Part shown: positions 9,017 to 19,447 of the stretch, one piece after another | Position numbering within the stretch: position 1 is the first letter of the stretch | How the letters are laid out: the number at the start of each line of letters is the position of its first letter | DNA from: Euprymna scolopes | Lineage: Eukaryota; Mollusca; Cephalopoda; Sepiida; Sepiolidae | NCBI GenBank assembly: GCA_024364805.1 | Contig: CM044496.1 | Span: forward strand, 139,372,435-139,399,450 | DNA length: 27,016 bases | Direction of reading: 5' to 3' | Program-made: the position numbers and the translations under genes | The notes under the pieces: model-generated | Told to the model about the DNA's origin: nothing | Databases searched by the model: none | What the model saw: the letters and a program-made list of their open reading frames with translations, nothing else

Positions 9017-11030
9017 TTTATTTTTATTTTTTTTTATTCCATTTTCACACCAAACAAAGCACAGTACCACTTTGAAGTAGGGGCTACTATCTGGGACATA
9101 AGTTGGAGGGATATCATGAAGGGAGTTGAGCAGCAAGATGTCTGTTCACATTGCACTTGAAATTCTGCATGTCAGTACAGTTGGTAAAGCAGAATCCTGG
9201 AAGGGAGTTCCAAATTCTAGTTCTGGGGAAGAAACTATTGGAATAGAAGGCTTTCTTACACCTAGGGAACTCTACTGTGTAGGGATGGGATTTAGCTGTT
9301 TGTTGGGAGTATTTATGTCGAGGGGTAAAAGTACTTGTAGTTCGTCAGAGCATTCACCATTAAAGTATTTGTAGAACAAACAGAGGGATGCAACATTTCG
9401 TTGGTGGGACAAAGGCTGAAGCTTAGATGACAGTTCAGGACTTATCAGATTGGCGACTCTTTTGAACCCTGCCCAGGAGTGAAATACTAGGAGCAGATGC
9501 ACCAGTTCAAATATGACAACAATACTCCATACAGATTACTTTTAGGCGAATGTAACTTTCTCGTACGGTGTAGAGGGCCCACCTTCTTCGCAGCACACTT
9601 GGCAATGCTCTCAATGTATCTGTTCCAGCTCATGTTTCTTGTGAACGTTAACCCAAGGAGTTTAAAAGAAGTACTTTCAGGTAATGTGTTTTGGCCATTG
9701 CTATTAGTGGTAGAGGTTTCTTTTAATTGTTGAAGGAAAAACTTAGTCTTGGCAGCATTGAATGTGACCATCCCTTTTTGTCCCCATTCAACTACAGATT
9801 GGAGGTCATCCTCTAGTGTTTTTGCCATTTCTTTAGATATGTGTTCATTTGTTTTCCTGTCATGCCTGTTATAGAGTGTGGTGTCATCAGCATATATACC
9901 CATCTCAGAGGCAGTTTTGTCAGGGAGGTCATTAATAAATATTAGGAACAATAGAGGTCCAAGGATAGACCCCTGAGGCACTCCCGCATTTATATCACAC
10001 TGTTTAGATGTACAACCGTCGAGGACAACCTGGATTTTTCTCTTATCTAAGAAGGATTTATTTATGTTAAGTATTCTACCAGATGACAGACTAGAGCTTG
10101 ATTTATTATGGACTCAAATATTTTGGCAAAAAGCAGGAGGAGGCTAATGAGGCGATAATTTAATGGATCAGTTCTTTTGCCAGAATTCTTGAAAACTGGT
10201 ATCACAGAAGCAGTTTTCCAGCAGTCAGGAAAGCAAGATTCTTTAAGGAATTTGTTGTAAAGTTTGGAGAGAACTGGAGCAACCTGGGCAGAGCATTTTT
10301 TTAATAGCACCACCGGGATGAGATCGGGTTCACATATTTTCGAGGTGTTTAGGTTTTTTTATGATACCATCCACCTAAGAAGCTGTAATTTTCAAGTCAC
10401 TTAGTGTGATGTCTGTTCGCAAAGGAAAATCAGGGAGGGAGTGGTTTGCCGGGTCCATTGTGGAGTTTGAGGCAAACCGATTGGCAAGCATGTTAGTTAG
10501 CCTTCTCGGTTGCCGTGCAAACAACCTCAGGATTGTTTAATAGTTGGGGAATTGTTGATTGCCCATTATTTACTACACTGTTGTAGATTTTCCAGAAGTC
10601 ATGATTTCCTAATTTTTGTGCTTCGATATGTTTTTTGGTGGTTTCAGTATATTCTCTCTTAGCAGTTGCTATTTCTCTCTTACAATTACTTCTAGCTTCT
10701 ATAAACTTGTCTGTTTGAACTAGCTCTTATGTCGGTTAAAACTGCGATACACATACTACCTTTGAGCAATGCCAGCTGCACAAGTAGAAGTAAACCACTG
10801 GGAAGAGTGGGGTTTGCTAAAGAATTTCCGCATGGGAATATGTGCTTCAATTGCAGTTTTGAACTATTCAGTGGTCTCATTTGCGCACTGTTTGGTGGGA
10901 AGAGAAAAGATATTTTCCCTGATGAGATCCCTAATGGCTTCCCAGTCAGCCTTTTTATAATACCTCTTTGTTTTGAGCAGTGGCTCTTCAGTTTTGGGTC
11001 AAGAATTTAGGGTGATCTTTTATAGTTTTT
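9017..11030 (-). mobile_element. Non-LTR retrotransposon, lineage A, copy A2 (longest copy, about 2.0 kb)
   Basis: Starts at the right with the linker before the reverse transcriptase (KADWEAIRDLIRENIFSL, about 10970-10920). It continues through the RT entry region (FPDCWKTASVIPVFKNSG, within 10313-10062) and the PQGSILGPLLFLIFINDLP box. The YADD catalytic box is at 9894-9883 within the open block 9981-9487. The C-terminal block is 9502-9272 (SHQRNVASLCLFYKYFNGEC). The 3' end carries the lineage-A block CATTTTCACACCAAACAAAG in antisense and a T-rich tail (9017-9037). Several frameshifts and stops separate the blocks. The endonuclease is missing, so the copy is 5'-truncated. It is antisense to DAXX. 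Confidence 0.9.
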
Positions 11031-11134
11031 ATCGATTAAAAGTATAATTGTATGTTGTTTTCTCTTGTGGTAGCTAGGAAGTTTACATTATCATACCTGG
11101 AAAAAAATCGTTTCTATTTTAAAAAAAAACTACC

Positions 11135-11290
11135 TGTAGCAGTAGCAGCAATACTATTAGTGATAGCACAGCTGTAAACAGACGTTTTTTTGTTATCATT
11201 TTATTCCAGAACAAATTTTAAAAAAATCAAAATATGAATATAAAAAAGATGTTTTTACATATTTAGTAAGAGCTATTTTGTTATCAGAAC
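11135..11290 (+). repeat. Left arm of the outer long inverted repeat
   Basis: Its inverse copy is at 14270-14438. Shared segments include TAAACAGACG with a T-rich run and ATTTTATTCCA, and TTTAGT followed by AGAGCTATTTTGTTA. Identity is roughly 70-75 percent by eye with several indels. Confidence 0.7.
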
Positions 11291-11309
11291 ATAATTAGCT
11301 TAATCTAAT

Positions 11310-11697
11310 ATTTTTTTATTTTTTTTATTTTTTTATTTTTTTTATTTTTTTATTTTTTTATTCAATTTTCACCCCAAACAAGGCACAGTGCCACTTTGAA
11401 GCAGGGGGCTACTATTAGGGACTTAATTAGCGGGGTCATTATGAAGGGAGATGAGTAGAAAGATGTTTGTTAACATTACACTTGAACTTCTGCATATCAT
11501 TGCAGTTGGGAAAGCAGAATCCCGGAAGGGAGTTCCAAAGACCCGCAGTTCTGGGGAAGAAACTATTGGAGTAAAAGGCTTTCTTGCACCTAGGGATCTC
11601 TACTGTAAAGGGATGAGACTTAGTAGCTTGTCGGGTTTGTCGGGGGTAGTTACGTCGGGGAGGTACAAGTGTTTGCAGTTCGTCAGAGCATTCACCA
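11310..11697 (-). mobile_element. Non-LTR retrotransposon, lineage A, copy A3 (short 3' fragment)
   Basis: A T-rich tail with interspersed A (11310-11362) precedes ATTTTCACCCCAAACAAGGC and the antisense C-terminal coding region. Homology to A1 and A2 stops at GCATTCACCAT (11697), inside the FNGECSDEL segment. Antisense to DAXX and inserted between the arms of the outer inverted repeat. Confidence 0.88.
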
Positions 11698-11838
11698 TAT
11701 ATAAACGGCTATGTGTCTGTCTGTCTCCATATTTTCAAACTCTATCTCCTCCGAAACTAAGTCGCAGAGCGGCACTAGGGGCATCAAATGATTGGATTTT
11801 TTACGGGCTGTTTTTTTTTATGGGTCTTTAGCCCGTTT

Positions 11839-11989
11839 AAATTGTTTTTAAGGGTTAGTTTAATGGATCAAAAATGAAAAAAAATCGTCAAAATTGTTTT
11901 TTAAGGGTTAGTTTAATGGGTCAAAAATGAAAAAATCATTAAAATTGTTTTTAAGGGGGTCAAAATTGAAAAAATCGTTAAAAATTTTG
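11839..11989. repeat. Tandem array, about three copies of a 51-bp unit
   Basis: The unit AAATTGTTTTTAAGGGTTAG plus TTTAATGGRTCAAAAATGAA recurs at 11839, 11890 and, shortened, at 11941. The sequence just before it (11700-11800) contains CTGTCTGTCTCC and a GC-rich stretch resembling a transposon end, but I cannot name it. Confidence 0.85.
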
Positions 11990-12261
11990 TACATCTATCT
12001 TAGTTTATTTTTAATTGGTTTTATATGCGTGTCATGTCGTTACAGTGGTAACGTCACCAGTTTTGAATGTTTCGGTTTAGATTGTAGCTGATGGCATCCA
12101 GATACTTTCTTTTTTTTACTTTTGAAATCTCAACTCTATAATATATACGAAATCTGGACAAATTAGAATATCATATTTAAGCGTATTTACGTCAGGTAAA
12201 ATTTCTTCGTAAGCGACATATAAGCAGCTAAAAAAAAAAAAAAATGAAAAAAACCTTGCAT

Positions 12262-12550
12262 ACGATTTATCTTCCATAAAGATAATAAATTTGTCAACTG
12301 TCCTAAAACGCTAGAATAGTCTTGAAATGGTGAATTATTTTATATTAAATTTATGTGAAACCAACCCCCATGCTAAATTCTAAAATTGTTTTTGTTTTGT
12401 TTTCAGGATGTTCACACATAATTTCCCTTAGCTGTATCATTAACCCAAAGTCAGAGTAAGCCTCCCCATCATCTCCCATAATTGCACATAATCGTCTTTA
12501 AAAAAAAAAAAAAAAAAAAACACACACAGGATTTATCTTCCATAGAAAAA
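12262..12550 (+). repeat. Left arm of the middle long inverted repeat
   Basis: 12287-12550 is an inverse copy of 13291-13590. Long shared blocks include CTTGAAATGGTGAATTATTT, GTGAAACCAACCCCCA, CTAAAATTGTTTTTGTTTTG, CAGGATGTTCACACATAATT and ATTAACCCAAAGTCAGAGT. Each unit is preceded by a GGATTTATCTTCCATA-like motif. Confidence 0.9.
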
Positions 12551-12560
12551 AATTTTTTTA

Positions 12561-12671
12561 TTAGCTCATCAAGCTCTTTCTATGTATGCCATTGTTCAAA
12601 TATTTTAAGCCATTTCAATTGGCTTAAAATATTTCAATATTGGTATATATAGAAAGAGCTTGATAAGCTAA
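12561..12671. repeat. 111-bp palindrome with 55-bp arms
   Basis: TTAGCTCATCAAGCTCTTTC is mirrored by GAAAGAGCTTGATAAGCTAA, and TTTTAAGCC by GGCTTAAAA, around a centre near 12616. It lies between the middle inverted-repeat arms. Confidence 0.9.
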
Positions 12672-13109
12672 GAAAGAACCTTTTTAAATTTTTTAAATCA
12701 AGGAAGCTATGACTATTTTTATGCCCTGCGTGTTTGGATATTTTCCCCTCTTTAAGACCATATGCGTTTTGTCACATTTTTTGCACTACTTTTTCAATAA
12801 AAATGCTATATCTTTGTTAAAACACAAGACTAAGCAATGAAATTTGCCATATAAGTGTATTTTTATGCAAGGAATCTGAATATGCTACTGAAAATCTCCA
12901 GAATTAATGGTTTCCAAATAATCTGCAGTAAATGCATATAAATATGCTGCGATTACTTAAAAATGCCATGTATTCATTAAAAGAAAAGAAGTTAGAGAAC
13001 TCAAAGTTTAGTTGTAATGCATTTTATGTGCTAAAAACTGAAATATAAATCTAGGATTGGTTAAAAACGAATATATTGCAATATTTCTTTGGTATTATTG
13101 CAGATTAAT
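12672..13109. other. Spacer of the nested inverted repeats
   Basis: AT-rich sequence without an open frame of note. It may be the internal part of a non-autonomous element. Nothing recognisable. Confidence 0.5.
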
Positions 13110-13590
13110 ATCTTCTGTTACCCCTCCCCATCTGACCACCTCTCCAAAATATGCGATTCTACCTTTATAGACAATTGCATGTGAACAACTTGAAAAACTT
13201 TAATAAAAGATAAAAATTATTTTAGAATTTAATGTAAAATGATTTCTCATTTTGAATCCTTCAAGCGTTTTAGGGCAGTTACCCCCCCCTTTTTCCTATG
13301 ATAGATAAATCCTGGGTGTTTTTTTTTTTTGTTTGTTTATTTGTTTTCTAAAAGGTGATTATGCGTGGTTTTAAGGTCTTTGTGCAATTATGAGAAGGTA
13401 GGGATGTTGCCACTCTGACTTTGGGTTAATGATAGGGCTATGGAAAATTATGTGTGAACATCCTGAAGACTTGATAGAAACAAAACAAAAACAATTTTAG
13501 AATTTAGAGTGGGGGTTGGTTTCACATAAATGTAAAATAATTCACCATTTCAAGACGATCCTAGCGTTTTAGGAAAGTTGACCAATTTAT
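13110..13590 (-). repeat. Right arm of the middle inverted repeat, with an extra tandem unit
   Basis: Read on the minus strand, 13590-13317 is the inverse of the left arm. It is followed by a second, more diverged unit (13316-13110) that again begins GGATTTATCTATCATAGG and contains CCTAAAACGCTTGAAGGATT. The unit is therefore tandemly repeated as well as inverted. Confidence 0.85.
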
Positions 13591-14269
13591 TTATTTTTTT
13601 TTTTGAGGGGGGGGGAATTAATCGTGTGCACTTTTCTTTAAACGTTTTTATGCTTTTTTTTTACGTTTATATGAGCTCACAGAGGAAGTTTGTTTAGTGG
13701 GGAGCTCTGCCACTTGTACTTAGTGTTATTGTTAAGGTTTTAAGGTTTTAGGAGGAGTCTTGCCACTCGTACCTACGATTAGACATAGAATTAAGCGAGT
13801 TTTTTTCTTTTTTTTAAGAGGGTGTTTGATACCCATTGTGAAACTTTACAAGAATTATGACAAACAGACAAAAATAAATGTTATTTAAAAAAGTGACGTC
13901 CCTCTAACAGAAAACATGATGCTTGGAAAAATATCAAGTATTTAAATTCTATTTAAATATAAAAAAAGAAACAAGTTTTTGCTAAAGCTGACAAATTGTT
14001 AAAAATTTGAATTTGTTATTTTGATTTTTACTTACATTTCATGTCTTTTCCTTCCGTTATTTTTTTTTAACTGAGCACCTCCCACAAATATTTAAATATT
14101 GATTATTTTTTTTATTTTATTTTTTTTTTAATAATCAGGTAGATTAGTTTCCATTCGATAATAATTCACTGAAAACATTTTTTAAGGGACGAAAATTAGA
14201 AGTGTGTTACTGTTCGAAATCGTACACGTGAACCAAAACATATTTCACATTTTTTAAAAATATTTGTAT
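13591..14269. repeat. Degenerate internal repeats and AT-rich sequence
   Basis: TGCCACTTGTACTTAGTGTT (about 13708) and TGCCACTCGTACCTACGATT (about 13761) echo TGCCACTCTGACTTTGGGTT (about 13409) in the neighbouring arm. This points to decayed short units. The remainder is AT-rich with no gene signal. Confidence 0.55.
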
Positions 14270-14438
14270 GGTTGCTAACAAAATAGCTCTAACTAAACAT
14301 GTAAGAATTTTTTTTTATAACTAGATCTTCGATTAAAAAAAAAATCGATTTGGAATAAAAATAAACAACAAAAACAAATGTCTGTTTACGCCATGTTATC
14401 GCTGTTGCTGCTGAGTGCTACGGTCACTGATACTACAG
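14270..14438 (-). repeat. Right arm of the outer long inverted repeat
   Basis: Inverse of 11135-11290, see that entry. Together the arms bracket about 3.3 kb. The middle inverted repeat lies nested inside with roughly the same centre (about 12.8-12.9 kb). Confidence 0.7.
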
Positions 14439-14790
14439 AAGTCTTACCGAAAATGCTGTTTTATGATGTTCACATTTTTATCACTTTATTTGCTTAAAAC
14501 TCTAAAAATATATAATGTATGTTATTATTTACTAATTCATTTGAAAGTATATTCATTTTCGAACAAAACGGTGGTATTTTGAAGACTTAAAGTGCTTTGG
14601 TTTTTAAAATATGACTATTTTAGTAGAAACCCCTTGAAATCTGTGATTATCCAAAGCGTTTTAACGGCCATGTGTATTGCTAGTTTAATCATTACCTAAA
14701 AGATAAATACTTCCCAAAATCTTAAAAAATCTCATTAATTTACCCAGCATTTTAAAATATTGGCGACTGCTCTTCTGTATCTCGGTAAAT
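14439..14790. other. AT-rich intron stretch
   Basis: Between the outer inverted repeat and LINE B2. No feature was recognised. Confidence 0.5.
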
Positions 14791-14794
14791 GCCA

Positions 14795-16172
14795 ATTAGC
14801 CTTCTGTGTATCATGAGTAAGTTGTTTAAATCCGTGTTAAATATAGAAATTATCAACCATCTCTGCAAAAATAACCTACTCAGCAATATAGCTTCCATCC
14901 CACAAGATCTACAGATGATGTGCTAATCTCGCATAGGATGTGAATCTATTGATGGGAGAGGGGGGGGTTCCTCTCTAGAACAATAAGTAGCTCTTGACAT
15001 ATCAAAGGTATTTGATAGGGTTTGACATAAAGGTGTACTATACAAGATTTCCAGCTATAAAATATCTGGAAATGTCTTCTCAACTATCAACTACTTTCTC
15101 TTCGAAAGGTTTATACAAGTAATCGTTGATAGAAGATGGAAGCTCAAAGTATCAACGCTGGTGTGCCTCAGGGATCAATCCTGGGCCCAACTCTCTTCTT
15201 TACCTTCATCAATGATCTCTCAAGCCACATTTTAAGCACATTTGTCGACATATATGCAGATGACACTACCATTTATGGCAACACTTCAAAGGCCAACAAC
15301 AGTTAAGATCTCTTGGAGTCTCTTTTTCCTTTGATCTTAAACACATGGTACAGTGGGCCAAAACATGGCTGGCTGGCTGGCTGGCTGGTTAGTTTAAATT
15401 CATCCAAAACCACCAATACAGTGATCCCCACCTGGTCTCAGTTGATATGAATGGTTCTAGTATCCAAGAAGCACCTTGTATCAACAAGCTTTTGGGACTG
15501 GCTGTCACTCCGAACCTGAACTTACATTAAATCAGTTGTCAAGTTCACTGGAAAAATGGTTACATCATTCTACTGCTCCAGAAAGTATCTCACTCTCAAT
15601 GCAATCTTCTATCTGTACAAGAGCCAAATACATCCTAAAATAGAGTACTGTTGCTACATCTGGGGAAGAGCTGCTCGATGTTACCTATCCTGCCTTGACA
15701 GTTCAAAATCAACTTCAAAATCAGATAGGTGATGCCCTTTTTCTCCTCCCTGCAATCTTTTTCCCATAGAAGAGATACTGCAAACCTGTCTCTGCTCTAT
15801 CAATATTTTAATGGCAGGTGCTTGTCTGCGCTTCAATCTATGCTCCCCCCCCTCTGTCAAACTTTCACAAAAAGAAAAAGACACTCATCTAGCTACAACC
15901 ACTATCAACAATTTCTCCCACTCTGTGTTGAAATCTAAACGCAAGTTTCATGAACAAATTTTCTTTCCTAGAATTGCCTGGCTGTGGAACTGTTCTGCTA
16001 GCCTGCTTTCCAGCTGACTACAATATGGTCATCTTGAAGTCCAATGTAAACATTCTTGCTGCGCCGTCTCCTTAAAGTCAATTTCTACCCAATTTCCATC
16101 ACCATAAACGTATTAACCTTTATCCTCTAGTGGCTTTTGGACCTTGATGAGCGGTGACTCCTCTGTAAAATA
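14795..16172 (+). mobile_element. Non-LTR retrotransposon, lineage B, copy B2 (longest B copy, heavily broken)
   Basis: Starts in the reverse transcriptase with MPISLLCIMSKLFKSVLN (about 14790-14845) and INHLCKNNLLSNI. It then has an LDISK-F-DRV-like block (about 14993-15030) and a PQGSILGP-type box (15168-15190). The YADD codons are at 15255-15266. The C-terminal part spans 15530-16017, with KSKRKFHEQIFFPRIAWLWN near the end. The reading frame shifts repeatedly and there are several stops. The 3' UTR carries the lineage-B signature (GGACCTTGATGAGCGGTGAC) but the A tail is eroded to CTGTAAAATATATA. A GGCT run lies at 15368-15388. It looks older than B1 and B3 and ends about 170 bp before the DAXX exon at 16343. 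Confidence 0.88.
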
Positions 16173-16342
16173 TATATTAGTGCACTACAAATTTCCAAAA
16201 TGTAATTTTCACAGGTTTTGCTAGTAGATTTGTAAGTCTATAAACATTGGTGTGTTATTACATTGGAGATATTTGAAGGCTGTTTTTTTTTGTTTTTTTT
16301 TTCCCCCTCCCTCTTTCTAATTGTCTATTGTTGTTTTTACAG

Positions 16343-16535
16343 GATATTCATAATGAAATTGAAAATACTACAAAGAAGGAAATGAGTTTAGAAGAAATGG
16401 AGAATGATGACACGGATTACATGTATGAGGATCGGTTAAAGAAAAAGTTTGTTAAAGTCTGGGAAAAACTGTGCGAGTTGAAAGGTCAGGATACGAGCAC
16501 AGGAAGACCTATAGAGAAAAAATTTCGATTCCAAG
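16343..16535 (+). CDS. DAXX: DAXX-like gene, histone-binding-domain exon
   Basis: A strong pyrimidine tract ending TTTTTACAG precedes GAT; the exon ends CAAG before GTTTGT, leaving phase 1. It encodes 64 codons plus one base, from DIHNEIENTT to EKKFRFQ. It continues RQIKRLEKLLG of the previous exon and aligns with the human segment containing LDLSELDDPDSAYLQEARLK and LCELK: here MSLEEMENDDTDYMYEDRLK and KLCELK. The DYMYEDRLKKK stretch keeps the tyrosine (16418-16420) and glutamate (16427-16429) that I align with human Tyr222 and Glu225, residues reported to contact H3.3 around Gly90. The next residues should be GTRYPEVN-like, starting with a split Gly codon. I could not find that exon downstream, so the domain is incomplete here. 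Confidence 0.9.
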
Positions 16536-16695
16536 GTTTGTTGTTTTATTAAAAAAATTTTTTTTATATTGCACGTGTACATTATTAGTTTATTAATCGG
16601 ACATATTATAATCTAGTGAGTATATAAAAAGTTCTAAGAAACAGTTCTACAGTGATGTGTAGAATAGAAGCTTGTATAATAACATGCATCTTATG

Positions 16696-17330
16696 TTATT
16701 GTTTTTTTACTTGCCTTCATCTCAAACAAAGCATATCTCCACTTGAACGTAAGGAGCTACTAATCGGGACCATGCCTAAGAAAGATTAACAAGATGTTGG
16801 AATATATTACATTTGAACTTCTGCATATCAATGTATTCGAAGAAACAAGTAGCAGAAAGGGAATTCCAAAGTCTAGCTGTTCTAGGGAAGAAACTATTAG
16901 AGTAGAAAGCTGTCATTTAGGGACCTCAACAGTAAAGGGGGTGTGATTTTGTTGCTAAGTAGGTTTGTCGGGGATATGTACGTTGAGGGGGTACAAGCGC
17001 AATGAGTTCATCAGTGCACATTTCATTAAAATATTTGTAAAACAGGCACAGGGATGCAGCATTGCGGCGATGGGGCAAGGGTGGAGCCTAGTTGAAGGAG
17101 TGGGGCCAATTAGATTGCATACCCTTTTTTCGACCCTATCCGAGAGAGAGAGATACTAGCATTAGGTGCACCAGCCCAGATGTAGAAACAACACTCCACG
17201 CATGGGCGAATGGCAGCATTGTAGACGTATATGATACTCTCTGGTGTGAGTAGTCTTCTAGCACAATAGAAGGAACCCACCTTCCTTGCAGCGGCCTTCG
17301 TAATAGATGGTAATTCTATCCCAGTGAATG
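16696..17330 (-). mobile_element. Non-LTR retrotransposon, lineage A, copy A4 (3' fragment)
   Basis: In antisense it reads KAAARKVGSFYCARRLLTPE (about 17300-17240), a cysteine-rich IWAGAP segment, HRRNAASLCLFYKYFNEMC (about 17070-17015) and SFFPRTARLWNSL (about 16900-16860). The remnant 3' end has TCTCAAACAAAGCATA. There are several frame changes. It starts about 160 bp after the third DAXX exon and is antisense to the gene. Confidence 0.88.
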
Positions 17331-17339
17331 AATGTTATT

Positions 17340-17560
17340 TTCCTAGACTGCAATTTTTTTCTTGTTGTGGTTCCTGAATTTTAAGCAGAAATGAATACCT
17401 GTTTCACCTACGTAATATATGCAGTAGGTATAGTAGATGATGTTGGTTGAGTTATGCCAGCATCCATAACTATATGTTTGCAGCTCTTGCAACAGATTTA
17501 TTGCATGGTAAAGTATGTATGCGGTTGTTTAATTTAAGCTTATGTTGGGTAATGTGAGAA
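17340..17560 (-). mobile_element. Penelope-like element remnant (GIY-YIG endonuclease)
   Basis: Minus-strand translation of about 17455-17366 gives NSTNIIYYTYCIYYVGETG followed by FCLKFRNH. This fits the GIY-YIG nuclease core of Penelope-like retroelements (typically NxIYCIxC...YVGETG...RFxxH). Just upstream, 17498-17471 gives CCKSCKHI, like the cysteine/histidine motif preceding the nuclease in this family. The rest of the element is not recognisable, so this is a short decayed fragment. Confidence 0.6.
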
Positions 17561-17956
17561 GTACTGTTATGTTTGCCTTCTAGCATTGATTTGTCACGAG
17601 TTGTTTTGAGATGTAGTCAGTGAACATTGTGCAAGATGTCTACTTAAACAAAAGTTCATCAAATATGGGCCCTGACATCTTGAACAATGTTTAATCATAA
17701 AGGAGGAGGAGGAAGAGTAGGAGGAAAACAAAGACCAATCTTATCTATACTGGATCCATCACTATGATATGTTTCCTCATCATATCTCTGGCATGTCTTC
17801 CTTCACTAAAATTTTCTGTTTAACATCTAATCATATAAATCCACTGACGAAACTGACTCGATTTAGTGAAATATGAATTATATCTACTAATGTAAAAACA
17901 AAAAAAAAAAAAAAAAATGCAGACCCAATATATGCAACATGACACACGATTGGTCC
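17561..17956. other. Intron stretch with possible Penelope-like flank
   Basis: Contains a GGAGGA run (17702-17725) and an A run (17900-17917). Part of it may belong to the Penelope-like remnant, but no frame supports that. Confidence 0.4.
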
Positions 17957-18425
17957 TTTTTTTTTTTTTTTTAAATTATTATTCTTGTTCACCTCAAACA
18001 AGGTATATTATTACTTGGACATAAGTGGTTACTATTTGGGATCATATCTACATGAATTGTATGTGGCGAGTTTTCACATGACATTTAAGTTTCTGCATGT
18101 CAATACAGTAAGGGAAGCAGGAGACTGAAGGGAGGAAATCCAAAGTGTAGCTGTTAGAGGGGAAAAAACTGCTAGAGCAGAAAGCTTTAGGGGTGTGATT
18201 TTGCTGCTTGTCGGAGGGGGTACAAGTACTACAAGTTCATCAGAGCACATTCCATTAAAATATTTGTAAAACGGGTACAGGGATGCAGCATTGTGGCAAT
18301 GGTGCAGAGTTTGGAGCTTGGCCGATAGTGTGAGACCTATAAGATTGGAGACTCTTTTTGAACCCTGTCTTAAGAGGGTTAAGCGGCAGAAGCACCAGCC
18401 CAGATGTGGCAACAATACTCAATGC
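17957..18425 (-). mobile_element. Non-LTR retrotransposon, lineage A, copy A5 (3' fragment)
   Basis: A T run (17957-17972) precedes a CACCTCAAACAAGG tail block. The antisense coding remnant includes KRVSNLIGLTLSAKLQTL and HCHNAASLYPFYKYFNGMC within 18415-18074. It is broken by several changes, 5'-truncated and antisense to DAXX. Confidence 0.88.
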
Positions 18426-18642
18426 AAATTTTGAGTTTGAAGAGATCTCAGGTAGTGTATACTTACAAACATATCCATTCTGGCCTTCTCTTTCACTCAC
18501 AAACGTAAGAACTATTTAAACCCAACATGAAAATATATTATTTATTCTAAGATCTTACCATTGTGTTTGTGTTGGATAACGAATTGAGGGGGGGGTATAT
18601 ATTATTTGTATATTCATGTACGTATATATGTGTGTATATATG

Positions 18643-19447
18643 TGGTTACGTTTAACGCATCTCCTTACATCATCAACGCTCTGATCTCCATCTGGCATCA
18701 ATTGGGATGGATGGCTCTCGTCTGTGAGAGGCCCTGTGTTTTGACAAGCTTCTGGGTTTGACCTTTACTCCTGATCTGAAATGGAACACGTACATCAAGT
18801 TTGTTGCCAAGGTCGCTGGAAAGATGGTGGGATCCTTCTACCGCTCCAGAAGATCTCACTACTGATGCAATTCTCTATCTATATAAAAGCCAAGTATGTC
18901 CAAGGATGGAATACTGTTGCCATATCTGGGCAGGAGCTGCTAAAAACAGCCTACCCTGCCTTGACAGAGTACAAAATAGACTTCGTGGCTTAGTGGAGAT
19001 GCCCTTTTCTCTACCCTGCAACCTCACAGAAGAGACATTGCGAGCCTATCCTTGCTTTATCGTTATTTCCATGGCAGGTGCTCGTCTGAACTCCAATCTC
19101 TGGTCCCCCCTCGCCAATCTTTCCCGAAAAACACCCGTCTAGCTGAATCCACTGAAAAATTTCCCCCACTCTTTATCTGTGCCTAAATCAAAACGTGGAT
19201 TCCATGAACAAAGCTTCTTTCTAAGAACTGCACGCTTGTGGAACTCTGTTCCGTCTGCCTGCTTCCCACCTGACTACAACTTGGATGTCTTCAAGTCCAA
19301 CGCTAACAAATTCCTAATGAACCGCCCCTTTAAGTAAACACTTCATCAAATCTCCACACTAACGTAATGTACTTGCAATAACCCTTATCCCTGAGTGGCT
19401 TCCGGGCCTTGATAAGTGGTGACCAGCATGTAAAAAAAAAAAAAAAA
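18643..19447 (+). mobile_element. Non-LTR retrotransposon, lineage B, copy B3 (5'-truncated)
   Basis: Begins at VTFNAS just after a TATATGTG microsatellite. It contains FDKLLGLTFTPDLKWNTYIK in broken form and an ILYLYKSQVCPRMEYCCHIW segment within 18801-19142. A late ESTEKFPPLFICA-type region leads to the C-terminus, which in the third frame keeps LWNSVPSACFPPDYNLD (about 19235-19285). At least three frameshifts are apparent. The 3' UTR has GGCCTTGATAAGTGGTGACC and an A run (19432-19447). Sense orientation. Confidence 0.88.

Noticed and set aside
9126-9374. Plus-strand open frame with MSSKMSVHIALEILHVSTVG and its equivalent at 11451-11831
   Set aside because: Antisense readings of LINE A2 and A3 C-terminal coding sequence, shared because the copies are homologous.
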